From: Cladobotryum mycophilum
Lineage: Eukaryota; Ascomycota; Sordariomycetes; Hypocreales; Hypocreaceae
NCBI GenBank assembly: GCA_036429605.1
Contig: JAVFKD010000010.1
Location: 1,178,001 to 1,242,000, forward strand
Reading direction: 5' to 3'
Length of the DNA stretch: 64,000 bases
Shown: one piece after another, positions 32,731 through 44,900 of the stretch
Layout of the letters: every line of letters begins with the position of its first letter
Position numbering within the stretch: position 1 is the stretch's first letter
Position numbers and translations under genes: made by a program
The notes under the pieces: generated by a model
Databases searched by the model: none
Told to the model about the DNA's origin: nothing
The model's input: only the letters and a program-made list of their open reading frames with translations

Positions 32731-33351
32731 TTCCACATGTAAATAGTTGAGGAGATTTGGGGGTTTCATCGCTCGTGGGATTGAGTGCCTCTTGGTTGGG
32801 GTAGAGCTGGGATTGACCCTGAAAGGGTCATGTATCGTGAGTTTGAGCTATTTTTTCTTGAATTTACTGAACACTCTCCAAATCATGTTTACGCTCACAA
32901 AGTCTTGTGATCCGCCGTTTTTACACCGACAAGCTCCATTGACTTTCTCCTTGAGCGACCATGATGGCGGCATAGGGGTCTTAATGTTGTAATTGCTCAG
33001 TTATTGACTTATCCTCAAACACACGCAAATTTTGCCGCCCAGGTGCCATCGTCGGGTGTAAGGGTCATTCATGGAAGGAAACCAGTCTGGGCTGTCTCAG
33101 TTGGTATGCAACAACCAACCAACACGCCAATTGTCAATGCCATGGCTCATGTGGCTTGAACACAACATAGCCTCAACGAGTGGTGCCTAATTGTTAACTA
33201 TTATGTCTGCTCGTCTATATATTTCTCCACTTCCTTCACCAGAACACTTCGCAGTATTGTTTTGGTTTGTTAGTGCTTAGTTACGCCCCTAGACAGCTTT
33301 ATTTCATCTTGTTTAGCATCTGACTGTTACATTTACTACGTTCAAGACATC
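32731..33351. other. Intergenic region
   Basis: No gene seen. At 33210-33350 a TATATAT element and pyrimidine-rich leader look like a promoter for the small frame that begins at 33352. Confidence 0.4.
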
Positions 33352-33438
33352 ATGTCGACATCGCTTGCTTCCAGTTCCGAGAGATGTTACTATTTTAGAG
33401 GACGACTCAAAGCATTAGTATTAAGGCAAATTGACCAT
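33352..33438 (+). pseudogene. Possible 5' piece of a gene interrupted by hAT-B
   Basis: An ATG at 33352 opens a frame (MSTSLASSSERCYYFRG) that reads exactly into the target site TTGACCAT. On the other side of the transposon the frame continues for a few codons (36734 onward, LLNELLICN) to a donor-like GTATAA. It might be exon 1 of the broken zinc-finger paralogue downstream, but its peptide does not resemble exon 1 of the intact gene. Confidence 0.35.
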
Positions 33439-33711
33439 CAGGGCAGCATCCCGATCAATCAAGTCAAGTTTGCCACCTTAACTTGCGAGACTTGATGACC
33501 GCGAGGGCCAGACTTGTTAGACTTGCTAGAATTGATTGAACTTGGTAGGCTTGATAGGGCGAGACTATTCCCAACAGGTCAAGGCTATATAATGCTATAA
33601 TACTGAATTTCTTTTAGTGTTGAAGTGTATTTTGTTAAGTAAAGCTATTCATAACCGATCAATACTATCGTGGGACTCTGGTATCTAGATTTCTTTGGTG
33701 TTGAAGCTGAT

Positions 33712-36279
33712 TTATACACTGCCTGGCCTTTTTGGTATAGCAAAGCCGCCCCCAAGCGAAATTGCACTAGTCCGTAGCCAGTTCTTTAAGCATTGTAGCA
33801 TCTTGAGTGTTGATGACCTTATTGAGAGCCGTTGAGATGATAGCGTTAGCTTGTAGAGGCTGAAGGCTCTCTTGTAGTCTGCTGCCATCGCGGGAACTGC
33901 AAGTAAGTCTAATGTAAGCTTGCTAAGGGTTGGGAAGGCCTGCTGCTATGATATCCACCATTTAACAGGATCTTCAACGCCTTGCAAATCAAGGTCAAGG
34001 TATTTTTCTAGCTCTAAGATATTATTAAGTGGCTAGGCCTTGCTCTTTCCAAGCCATTGCTCATAGGGATCATTTTCCTTTACCCATAAAGCTACCGTCA
34101 AGAAATCCTTGTTATTTGAAGGCTGATTATATATATTAGTATCATTGTCATAAGAGTACTAACGCTCCCAGTAGTTCGTAAGGCTCTTCTTAGCATCACA
34201 AAGCCATATCAACTACTCATCGCTATCTTACATTCGCTCAAGCCATCGAATATTATATTCAGGATTAAGGATTATTACTGTAGCAAAAAAGGTAATTCCC
34301 TAAGTCGAATATAATAGTCATTGAGCTTTTGCTATGCAATTGTAATAGAAAGTCAAAGATATACTTTAGAGCTTTTTCGAAGGGAAGAGTACTGCTTAGA
34401 CTATAATATAGAGCTTAAGTATTCTTCTCTTATGTATACAGGGAGTGTGGTTATTATATTCGTTCGAGAGGATCGTGATCTTGGGCTTTAAGGCCGTAAC
34501 ATTGATTCGAGGCGGGAAACAGTTCGTTGAGAGCGATAAGGTTCAGTAGATAGTGCGATTTGCATTTAGCTTTCAGTCTCTTCGATTTCCTCGTTAGTTG
34601 GCGATGTATATATAGCTTTCCAATCCTCAAGGTGTTGAAGTAGAAACTTAATGCCGGCTAGAACCTCCTAAAGGCGCCCATGGCTACCTCCTTTACCCTA
34701 TCCTTGATAACGCATTGTTTGTATATATAGAGGTTTAAGGATTGCCTTGATCTCTATTAGAATTCGCTAATCCTTATGACTAAGAATATTATCCTAATGA
34801 ATACACATCTAAGGGTTAATACCAAACTAATGATCATTGATAAAGGCTTAGATGTGTGCCCGCTTGAGAAGAGCACGTTCGATTATTAAATATATAGAAT
34901 TCCACCTTGTCTCGTTGTTTGTAATAAGCTCAAGCTCTCGAGATAATACATCTAATAAAGTAAAAACACTATTATCATTAACTTCTTCGACTGCTTTCTT
35001 AAATTGCTCGCTTCGTTGAGGCGAGGCCCGAATAAATGTAATGATATTATAAAGCTTTCTAACAGGGCTTTTCTTTCTCTAATAACGAAGATCATCATCA
35101 AGGCGATCGGCCATATAATAAAGCTGTGACTCTTGCTCAAAGGCTTCACTGTCTTCGTGATATAAAAAAGCACGGCCAATAAGATTGAGAATATGGCCAT
35201 AACATCGCATTCGCCTCTCTTCTGTATCAATTAAAGTCATCCGCGGGTCTAGTTAATAAAAGAGACTTCGAGTACAGGTATCGTTATTTGAGGCATTGTT
35301 AGATATAACAGTACCGATTCGATTGTTAATATCCTAGTCTTGTATAGCCTGTAGAAGGGTATTTGCAAGATTCTCTCTAGTATGAGCTCCTGATTGCTGC
35401 CGAAGAGTAAGAAGGCGTTGTTATTGCTTTCCACTATGATCAAGGAAGTGTCCTGTAACAGCCATTATCGCGAGTCGATTCGGTGAGGTCCATAGATCAA
35501 ACCCAAGATATATTCTTATAATAGTGTTATACATCTCGGCTTGAATGATTCCTTTCTTTGAGTTGAATAAGGACTTAAGGCTATGCCGCTATCTTGTTCT
35601 ACTCCACGAGATCTGGCTTATTACATCGGGTTCAAGTTGGTAGCTGAATTCTCGAATATATAGATCCTCGAAGACCGAGAACGATAGATCGTTATTGATC
35701 AAGAAAGCAAGGAGAAGCTCTTTAAGCTTTTGTATATATGATCGTGTATAAAGCGTCTCTTTATTCCGAGGTCGTTTGAACGGAGCAGGGGTAGTATTAG
35801 CTTGTGAGCTAGAAGATGAGTCGGTTATATTATGCTCTTCGATACGGTGTTTCTTTTTGAGATGATCAGTTGTAGCAGTTATTGCCGCTGATTTGAGAGG
35901 CTTAAGGAAGCTCCTATCTTTATCACATCGTCGACATATCCAAAACACATCGCCTACACGATATAAATCAGTATGCAAAGGTATATAATATAAGAAGGGA
36001 TTTTTTATTTTAGGAGGAGATACCTAGCTTATTATCCGCAAGAATCTCCTAAACAAAAAGCCCTTCCTTTCTGATCCAGCTTGTACAACCTCTTGACCCC
36101 TTTCTTGATATCATTTCCTCAAGGACAAAGCGGCGGCCTCGCCATATTGCAGTCGGGAGGTTCTCGATTGTATCGCGGCCGTTGGGGTTAAAATCGGACA
36201 ATGGGGTAACTTGCGATGCAGTAGCGAATTGCGAATGAATACTAAAAGGGCGCGATGCCCCAAAAACCGTCAGGCTCAT
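33712..36279 (-). pseudogene. hAT transposase, copy B (RIP-degraded)
   Basis: The same gene as in copy A, starting MSLTVFGASRP at 36279 and ending near 33712, with the same intron position. It is scattered with stops, mostly from Trp or Gln codons through CpA-to-TpA changes. Recognisable pieces are the BED-like finger (35589-35978) and the RGECDVMAIF-frame shadow of the RMRCYGHILNL region near 35200. It still preserves the Ser and Trp codons whose loss breaks copy A, so the two copies decayed independently. Confidence 0.85.
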
Positions 36280-36434
36280 TGGTATTGAGAGCGTATATGC
36301 GAAGGAAAGTATATTATTGTGACGTTGATGTGGCGGATACGCATCGCGATTTCGTGTTATTGGTATTATCAAATTCCTAATAGCTAATGTGTATATTACT
36401 TAATAAAGAAAAGGAAAAAGAAAAGATAACAATA

Positions 36435-36507
36435 GCTTATATGGTTTAGTGGTATAACGCTTGGTCATTTAGGCTAAGAAGTGCAGGTTCGAATCCTGTT
36501 ATAAGCG
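36435..36507 (+). tRNA. tRNA-like Pol III unit inside hAT copy B
   Basis: This is the best-preserved version. The acceptor stem GCTTATA pairs perfectly with TATAAGC; the A box (TGGTTTAGTGG) and B box (GGTTCGAATCC) are perfect; the T stem is GCAGG with CCTGT; a 5-base variable loop can be drawn; and a T4 terminator follows at 36512-36515. The D stem has three pairs. The anticodon arm can be drawn as TTGGT/GCTAA around a 7-base CATTTAG loop lacking U33, so decoding function is doubtful. It survives despite heavy RIP in the same element. Its 5' end points toward the transposase start (36279) and it transcribes outward. Confidence 0.62.
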
Positions 36508-36837
36508 TAAATTTTAATTGTATCATCGTAAGGTAATATAATTACAATTTTTTGCTATTTTTAGCATCGGAATAACTATAATCCATAAAAAAATCCTACC
36601 CTATACTTGTCAAGTCTATTAAGTTTTGGACTTTTTAAACTTGACTGATTGATAATTGGGAATAGCCTCACTTGATTGATTGATTGATAGACTTGATGAC
36701 TAGACTTGATCGGGATGCTGCCCTGTTGACCATCTCCTGAACGAATTGCTCATATGCAATGTATAATACGAATCATAAGTTCGCCACTGCGAGAAGTGGT
36801 GCAAAGTGGACGGTGTTGGCTAACGATCTGTTCAGAT

Positions 36838-37228
36838 GATGAGGAGCTTATGAAAGAGATGGAGAGCATTGAGTTGCCTAGCATCAGAGAAATCTAGAAG
36901 CAAGACCCCACGTTTTTTATGCAATGTTTGAGAGCGTCGAAGAAGCTACAGGTGCTTGAGGCTGGCTCAAGGCTTTATTAATCCATTCGTTGGGGGATTT
37001 CCCACAATCATTCCACATGTAACAACTGGCAAGGAAAGCAGTGATCTGAAACTGGACAAGCCACCATCATATATCTCTACCTGTGTCCATTGTGGGCGTG
37101 AGTTCTATTTTCGAGATGACGAACACTATGTTGAAAAAGGACGGCCTTGGGCTTGTTACTGTTGCGATAAGGAGACGCACAATTTTTGTCATGGAAAGGA
37201 CACCGAGAAGGCGTTTGCACGGCTATAG
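36838..37228 (+). pseudogene. Broken zinc-finger paralogue next to hAT-B
   Basis: After an acceptor (CTGTTCAG, 36828-36835) the frame reads DDEELMKEMESIELPSIREI, hits TAG at 36895-36897 (probably from CAG), then FFMQCLRASKKLQVLEA. This parallels FSQCERAVKKLREMEAQGYF in the intact gene at 31971-32730. A tandem GGCT duplication (36960-36967) then shifts the frame; beyond it QGFINPFVGGFP continues to a Cys/His block (CVHCGREFYF ... CYCCDKETHNFCHG) and a stop at 37228. Thus three lesions are seen: transposon insertion upstream, a RIP-like stop and a 4-bp duplication. Homology to the intact gene is my reading of short blocks. Confidence 0.6.
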
Positions 37229-37893
37229 TAAACCTTATCCCTAGCCAGTAGTTTATTCTTTAATTCTTCCTGACTATACTGATTATATCGCCATACTCGA
37301 TTGCATTGCACGTAGATCATGATGCAGCATCTTCGACCGCTCCGCAGCCGGAGCACCGCGGTGTGTGGACCGTCTCAAGCCACGGCCCCGAAACGGGGAA
37401 GCGATACGATGCCCCAGGATCTCTCCGCGCCGACGGCCCGATACTCTACTCTGATAGGGGACTCTTGAAATGAACTGGCTTGCCTATTTAATTTCTTCTG
37501 CCTGATTCGAGTGGCATAAAGGGGTGATGTTATGTGGAATGTCGATCACCACGTCATTTTTTGTCTAGGGCTAACGCTAAACATTTCTCTCGGATTCACG
37601 GCAAACACATCGCCATGTCAATTTGTGTCCATCTCTTCATAGAGAGTAGTAAACTAGTCTTAACTATGACATGAAGGATTAAAATTCCCAGAGGATGATT
37701 AATTACCATGGCCTATCAGGATGGAGGGTTCATTAATTGACTTCTTCCCAAATGATGGGTCTTTTACAGAACGAAGGTGTATTTATAATGCATCTTCGTC
37801 CAGTCTCTGTCCTTTCGGATGTAGCATGTGAAGTAAATCTCTTCATCTTACCACTGGTTTATATCTCGTATAAACATCCCCTAAGCTTTCAAA
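37229..37893. other. Intergenic region
   Basis: GC-rich patch at 37325-37445, then AT-rich. No gene recognised; contains the promoter of the ferritin-like gene. Confidence 0.45.
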
Positions 37894-39108
37894 ATGCTAT
37901 CCATCGCCCTTCTAGTCAACATTGTTATGGTTGGTGCAGGTTTGTCCCTTGCTGCGCCTGCAAATGGCGGATACCCGCAGCCTCCTAAACGGCACGCCTT
38001 CTCCATCCCAAAGACAAACGGCTTTCCAAGTCCCAACAGCGATCAGCTTCGCACCATTGAGACCAAGGCAGACGGTCTGGTTAACATCACCAATATATCT
38101 CCCCCTCCAAAGCTCTCACCACAAGAGATCGCACAATATCAACTCCTTGCCTTTAACGAATTTTTCAAAACCGCATTCTTTAGTTCACTCCTGTACAATG
38201 TTACGAACAATGTCACCGGGTATGAATATGACAAGAAAGACGAACTTGCCGCCATTCTCAGCGACATTCTCGCGGTATGTTTGATCCGTTCAGTCTTCCA
38301 CTTCCACCTACTAAGAATTTGACAACAGCAAGAAGAAATACATGCTCTCGCTGCAATCAAACATCTCAAGGATAACAACGCTTTCGTGCCGTCACCGTGC
38401 AAATACGAATTCGGATCGACAACACTCCAGCATGCTATCAACTTCGCCCAGGTCTTTACCACCATTATGATGGGCACCTTGCAAGACACGGCTGTCACCT
38501 TTGCCAAGAACGGCAATTCGGCATCAATTCGTAGTCTGGCTGCGGTGATGGAGAATGAAGCAGAGCAGAATGGCTACTTCCGCCACATCTTGGCAAAGAA
38601 GCCGTCCGCCCATCCCTTTCCCACAACGTCGATCCCCTCGTTTCTGTTCAGCGCGCTCAACATGTTCACGGTACCAGACAGTTGCCCATTCCCTCTGTCT
38701 AAAATCAATATTACGCTCTTCCGGCCGTTCAATCTGGTTGGCGTTGGCATTATTAAACAAAATGACCAAACACTCAGCTTCAACACCGATCTTGGTGGTG
38801 TCAGTGCCGCTGCCAAATACGTTGGCAAGACCAATGACACTCAGCTTTATATTACATATGTGACAGTGCAACTAAAGCCCATCTCTGTTCGGGCGACCAA
38901 TTTGCGCTGGAATGAAACCCGGTTGATGGTCGACGCACATTTCCCTTACAGCCAGTATCTCATGACAGGCTTGTCCCTTGCTTCCCTCACAACAAAGGCG
39001 GACTTTGTTTCGGTGGAAGAGATGCCCGCATACACGCTCGCAGCTCCTGCAGTCATACAGGCCGACCAATGTCTGAATGCGAATAATAGCTTGGATGAGC
39101 TGGAGTAG
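37894..39108 (+). CDS. Secreted ferritin-like protein (LsdA/Rds1-like)
   Basis: Exon 1 (37894-38274) and exon 2 (38329-39108) join across a 54-nt intron to 386 residues. The N-terminus is a signal peptide (MLSIALLVNIVMVGAGLSLA). Helices with spaced carboxylates follow: QYQLLAFNEFFKTAFF, then EEIHALAAIKHLK immediately after the splice junction, and VMENEAEQNGYFRHIL. These resemble the ferritin-like four-helix domain of fungal late-sexual-development (LsdA) and stress-related Rds1 proteins. The C-terminal 160 residues are beta-rich with N-glycosylation sites. Metal binding is inferred; one family glutamate may be absent in the first helix. Intact frame. Confidence 0.72.
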
Positions 39109-39931
39109 CCGTGTGATGGTAACATACGGAGACTCACCCCATTCCAATATGAGGGTGGAGTGGGTGGTCTGCGATGGTTTACTACAAGTGTTTGGTAGCT
39201 AAGTTGATGTTATTCTAATAAACATCAATGTTGAAACATTCCGTAACAAACTAAAAAAGAAAAATTCAATCTTTTTTTATTTATTTTCAATTTAGTATTT
39301 TATTTATTCAAGATAGAAGTTATAATTATATGTTTGGGTTTAGATCAGTGGGAAGGAATCTGTTTTTTTGCGAGTGATCTCGAGGCCTTATGTACTCGCG
39401 GAAGATCTGGCTTTCTGAGTACCTTGTCTGTCAGTTTATTGTTCATCATCATAGCGAATGTACCACCATATGGAGGGTATAAATGCCCCAAGGTTTAGTC
39501 GAATTGACTGCTTGAGCGTTAACCTCGATGATGCAATTGAAGCTTTTGGCAAGATGGCGCGCTAAGGCCTAGAGTTAGCCAGCAGCTCATGGTATTAACC
39601 TTCCATATTTCATGGCCAGCGTATCCTCGAGGCGGAATTGCTCTTGTTACCATCACTGCACCTTATCAGGTGATGTGCATAGTAAACGTACCAAAACACA
39701 GGGACTAAATGCCATGTTCACCGTTTAATCACAAAATTTAAAAAACACATACATATGTTTCGGTTTAAACATTAGACTCATATTGTAGTTAACCTCTAAG
39801 CTTGTTCATACATTTACGTTCTTCCTTCTTGCGTTTAAATCACCAGCTTAAACATGTTCCAGTGAATTAATTCCCTGATATCAAGTACCGTACACAAGCC
39901 GAAAAAACTACTCAACAGATACTAAATCCGA
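39109..39931. other. Intergenic region
   Basis: AT-rich, especially 39230-39340. No gene recognised. Confidence 0.45.
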
Positions 39932-40738
39932 CTAAAAGGCAGGTCGGCCAGCCATGTCCAGCGTCCAAAAGTCGAGGGAAAACGCAAAAGTTGGGTCGAT
40001 GAGGATCGGCCCGTTGACCATTTGTTGTATGAACCTTTGGCCGGGTAGCATATGGCCCGGAATGATGTGAAGACGACGGTCAACTGGCCAAGAACCGCCG
40101 GCATTGCTGCGAATGAATAACGGGCTGCCTACGGGATTCAGTAACGGTGGTACTGGATCCCAGATCAATGGTATCCAGTTGATACCAAAGGCCAAAACCA
40201 AGTATACCCTCCGTGTTGGATGAGCCTGGTGAAGCCGGCTAACGGCTTCATCCACGAGGTCGTGCCAAGCATGAGGTGCGTTGGCATTTGGCGCCTTACA
40301 TTCGACCCATAGAACATCTCGATTATTGGCCGTGTAAGGGAAAAGTGTGACCTGAACTTTGACCAAAACCACATCAGGTTTGCAGGTGTGTGGCCCTTGG
40401 GGCAGCACGTTTCTGTATGCTTCTCGTGCAACTCGGAAGTATTGGCCAAAGGGGCCAAGGAACTGATTCGGGAAATAAAATCGAGGAAGCTCTTCCCAAA
40501 TCGCCACGGTCACATTCTCGTACGCATAATGAGGACCTCTCCTGGCTGCTTCCCATATAGCACCACCAGGGGCCGTATTCAGTTGCCAGAAATGAAGACT
40601 GTAATTACCTGAGAGTAAGCTCTTGACCAAGAACATTGGGAACAAAAGATTATACACACCCCGCCATCGTGAAGAATGAGAATCAAGTCGTATAGACGTA
40701 GGAAACCCAGGCTTGATGAGGTGTTTGATAATGGACAA
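39932..40738 (-). CDS. PD-(D/E)XK nuclease-like fungal protein
   Basis: An open frame of 268 residues. From about residue 66 the sequence follows a fungal family resembling restriction-endonuclease folds: RRGPHYAYENVTVAIWEE, then KPDVVLVKVQV with Asp122, and DVLWVECKAP with Glu146 and Lys148, giving a PD...ExK arrangement on successive strands. A helix (WHDLVDEAVSRLHQAHP) and a VYLVLAFGINW strand follow. The last 100 residues resemble a C-terminal cap ending in SLDFWTLD. The N-terminal 60 residues do not match, and a donor/acceptor pair (GTAATT ... GCAGCCAG, near 40613-40546) suggests they are partly intronic. Nuclease activity is not shown; many members may be inert. A truncated paralogue is at 30472-30853. 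Confidence 0.66.
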   Translation of the reverse strand: MSIIKHLIKPGFPTSIRLDSHSSRWRGVYNLLFPMFLVKSLLSGNYSLHFWQLNTAPGGAIWEAARRGPHYAYENVTVAIWEELPRFYFPNQFLGPFGQYFRVAREAYRNVLPQGPHTCKPDVVLVKVQVTLFPYTANNRDVLWVECKAPNANAPHAWHDLVDEAVSRLHQAHPTRRVYLVLAFGINWIPLIWDPVPPLLNPVGSPLFIRSNAGGSWPVDRRLHIIPGHMLPGQRFIQQMVNGPILIDPTFAFSLDFWTLDMAGRPAF

Positions 40739-41915
40739 GAGGCTGAGATATTTGAAACAAACTTATTCATAAAGCTCGCTGAAGTATGAACCGTTTTCGG
40801 GTCTCCTTGGCATGCAGTATGGGGCTTAGTTATACTGCTATTTACTCTCTGATTCAGAGCTTCTGAAAAGGACGTGATATTCGCTATAATTGATAAGAGC
40901 CAATGAAGTCGAGAGCCTCATTTGCAAAATCGTCTGTTATTACACCGCTCAGAAACCCCATGTGAGCATCATCTAAACAATAGATGGTTGCGACACCGCC
41001 ATATGGAGCCAAAAGGCTAGTTAATCCTTGCCGGCCAGTAGTGAATCACTCATCATGTCAGTCTTGGCGTCTTTAGACGACCACTTGTCCAATGGTACAT
41101 CCCTCTCGCTGAGATATCATCATGAATTCAACGTCTCCTTTCGGACATTGTGCTAGTACAATCTCCCTGTACGACTTAAATCAATGCCTGATGTCAATGG
41201 GAGGAAGTATGGCGCATGGCCCGAGTGCATAGTAAAGGAGATACCTACTCTGTCCTCGAGATAGATAACTTTTTCTCTACGTAGGTCGTTCTAATTCAGA
41301 GCCAGGACATGGGATGGAGAGAACGACAGATGACTTGGTTTGCATTACCAATGTTGCACATGAAGCCACTGAATATTAGTAAGGCGGAAGGGAAACCCTT
41401 CGACAGTTATAATGACATTGATTCACTAACATGGTGATAGGTATTCTATGAGATGTAGATGCAACACCTTTTGCCAGTTTGGCACAGATTCGTAGTAAAT
41501 TTAGAATGATGAAGAATGAACCCAAATACCATGCTTACTTCAGCGACAGGCTGGCGTAAAAAGCTCTCTGTTCGCCCATTCCCGTCCCCACGATGTTTAT
41601 TTTACCGTTTCTTATTAGTACGCTCGACCTGCCCGTCTAGCGTCCGTTCTGGTCACCTCATCTTGCCGGCATTCCATTCCAATGACCAATCAGAAGGAAC
41701 AAGTGCTCATCACAATTCTAATTTCAATAGTGGCGTAGAGACTACTATCGAAATAAGGTATCTAGTAATGACGCAAGAATGTGGGCTATCTATACATCAA
41801 ACGAGTAGTGTTTGACGGCGCACTGAGGCTAATTTATGTGACGTAAAAGGATTTTCGACAATGAGCGATACACACTTTTATCTATCGCTAATATATATAG
41901 AGGGTTTGTCTTTTG
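40739..41915. other. Intergenic region
   Basis: No gene recognised; the 99-codon frame at 41516-41815 has no coding character that I can see. Confidence 0.45.
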
Positions 41916-41923
41916 CTACTATC

Positions 41924-44900
41924 CAGCGCAGCAGCCGGTTCAAGTAACTTGATCAAATCTTTCAATCAATCAATCAAATTGAAGGCTTTAAAATAGCCAA
42001 GTAAGCAAATAAGGTTACCGTGATATTTAAAGCATTTGGTAAGTAGAATAGGGTAGATTTTTATATAGAAAAGGGTTATTCTAGGTTATTCTCGGTCAAA
42101 AAAGCAAGCATATTACCCAATTGGTTAGGAATACAATAACCTTCCCCTTAACAACACCACACAATAAACATTAGAAGATCAATTTAACGCGTTATTTCCC
42201 TCATTTCTGCCTAAATACAATGAGCCTTACAATATTTAATAAGCAGCGGCGATTAGGCCTTATTTCACAGCTTCAAAATGCAACCGATGCTGCCTCTGTT
42301 GGAAACAAGGTTATGGTGTAAAACTGTATATTTTACAAGTCTAAGTTCTATCTCTTGTCTCGGAGACCAGGACCTCTATATGTTCACATCCTAACCTCCC
42401 GCTGATCGGACTAATGTTGTTCCTTACAGGTCTCAACAGCCTCTGCCTCCGAGTCTGATCTCACTGGTCGTGACGGCCTTGAATCTCTGCCATTCGCGAC
42501 ATACGGCGGTAAACGCTACGTTCTCGAGAAACACGTCATAAAGAAGGGCTCGCGCGGCCGTACAACATGGATATTAGAACACGGGTCTTTCGTATATCAG
42601 CTTATTGGTAATAGCTAACTTAGTAGTATCCATTGGGTATGTAGTATTTGTGACCAACGAGGCGAAATAGTAATATTTAACGCCGTTGTAACATTATCCC
42701 TACGATTCTATTTTTGGAATAAGTATCGGCTTGAGAAACCGACTAATTCCAATAGAGATATACCTTTAGCCTCCGAATCCGATAATACCCTCCCTCCGAG
42801 CAAAAGACTATAGCATCATACAGCAATATCATATATTCAGATCGATCAGATCCATGAGCTTATGGTTGCCTTTATTGTTGATTCTGATCAGCCCTTTTCA
42901 GCCCTTAATAATGACTACCTGTAAGAAATATTTATTAGGTTTAATCCAGGGCTTTTAGAGCAAATCAATTAGAGCCGAGATAGTCAGTGTAAGCAGCTTA
43001 ATTGTATATTCGATAATAAAAAAGAGAGATTCAGAGTAAGCTCCGTAAAGCTCTTATACAAATCCATCTCGGCTTTAATCTATAAACCTTACCAAATCGA
43101 CTAGCTATACTAGGAGTAACTAGCCACTTTCTTAATAGTAACGGCAACCAATAACAACGCCTCCTCGCATTAAAACAATACCCTGGGGCTTATTTTGGGG
43201 AAAAGCTTACAATAACGCTCAAAGAGGTTATCTACGATTAGGGTATTTAAGATCAGCTTGGAACTATAATCTTAGATAACGCATCGAATAACGATATATG
43301 CCTATTATACTTTTTCAACGCGTTAAACCCGTCGATGATCGAAGAAGATATAAAGGAGCGTCGAATACAATGTTACGGCCATATACTTAACCTTATTACC
43401 TGTGCTTACCTCTATGGTCAAGATAACGAGTCGTTTAAACAGGAATTGCAACTTTATATACTCGCAGATCACTTAGACGATGACCTTGAGCATTAAAGGA
43501 AAAAGGGCCTAATCAGCAAGCTTTATAATATTGTGAAATTTATTAGGGCCTTGCCTTAACGTACAGAGGAATTTAAGAAGTCTATGCTAGAAGACTATAA
43601 TAACGGTGACTTTATGCTTGTTGATGAATCGGATAGGGAGCTTGAGCTTATCATCAATAACGAAACGCGTTGGAATTCTATATATCTTATAATTAAACGC
43701 GCTTTGGTTAAGCAACAATAGCTTTAAACCTTTCTTAACCAAAATCAACTCCGCCGTAATCCCTCTACACAAATTCCTGAAGACGATATTCTTACAATTA
43801 AAGATTGGAGGCTTTTAATCGAGATCAGAGAGATTTTGAAGCCACTTTGGGAACAGACTATGCGTTGTCAGGGATAGGGAAAGAACGGTAACCACGGCCG
43901 GCTTTAGGAAATCATAACTAGCTTCGAATTCCTCCTTACGCATTTTGAGCATTAGAAGGCGTATTTTACACCCCCTACGGACGAAGAGATCAAATAGACT
44001 CAATCACAGATACAATCTTTAATTTCTACCTAATCAAGACGAACTTGACCTTCGTAGCATAACCGGCTAAGCTTACGATCTTCTCGATCAATGCAGTCAG
44101 ACTTCATCAACAGCCTTCTAGAGCATACAAAAAAGGAATATACCACATAGGCTCAACGGATCAATTGCCTTCGGGGGATTCAAGGCAGTATCTGCGGGTT
44201 TCTATCACAAATGCATGGCAAAAACTCAATGAATACTACATCCGGCTCGGAGACTCGCTGTTATATGCAGCATCAGTTATCCTATATCCTAGCTTCGGCT
44301 ATCGTTGGCTTGAGGACCGTTAGAATAGCGAGGAACAGTTGGTTTGGCTCCGTGATGCAAAGGAAGGTCTCGTGAATTACTGGGCTCGTTGGTATAAGAA
44401 TCGACATAAAGAAGGCCCTACTGAAGCCGCACTACTTCAAGGAGCCTTTTAACATCTTATAGGCCTCTAAGAAAAAAGCCGGAAAAAAGCAATTACACAC
44501 AATGGCTTGAGACCACAGTAGCAGTACCGATTAATAGAGCTACTAAGCTAGAGAGGTACTATAGCCTCGGCCTAATGTAGCTTTATGATCCAATTGCTTG
44601 GTGGATATCAAAAAAGGATAACTTTCTAACCTTGAGCAGGCTAGCATTAGATATCTTAGCTATCCCGGCTATATCAGCTAACTGCGAAAGGATATTTAGT
44701 CTTGCGAAGTTAATATTATCATCGCAAAGGCTATCAATGAAGCCAAAGACTTTAAAGAAGATATAATATATAAAGAATTAGTTATAGCGCAAAGCTATTG
44801 TGATTAGCAAAAAGTCTATCGTATCGGATAACAGGAATAGGGTGTGAAAAATAGTAAAACACCAAAAGAAAAAGAAATATACATTTTGGTATATGGTGAT

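Larger units (their letters stand above)
33439..36725 (-). mobile_element. hAT DNA transposon, copy B (3287 bp, perfect 8-bp target duplication)
   Basis: An inverted near-copy of copy A: the first roughly 130 bases of A equal the complement of the last 130 of B with no difference that I can see. Identical TTGACCAT 8-mers flank it (33431-33438 and 36726-36733). Inside, many C-to-T changes at CpA and their complements distinguish it from A (for example GCCCAGCC in A against GCCTAGCC in B), so it has passed through RIP. Confidence 0.95.

Noticed and set aside
3552..33438. Inversion of the interval between hAT copies A and B
   Set aside because: Copy B has matching target duplications on both sides; recombination between A and B would have mixed its flanks.
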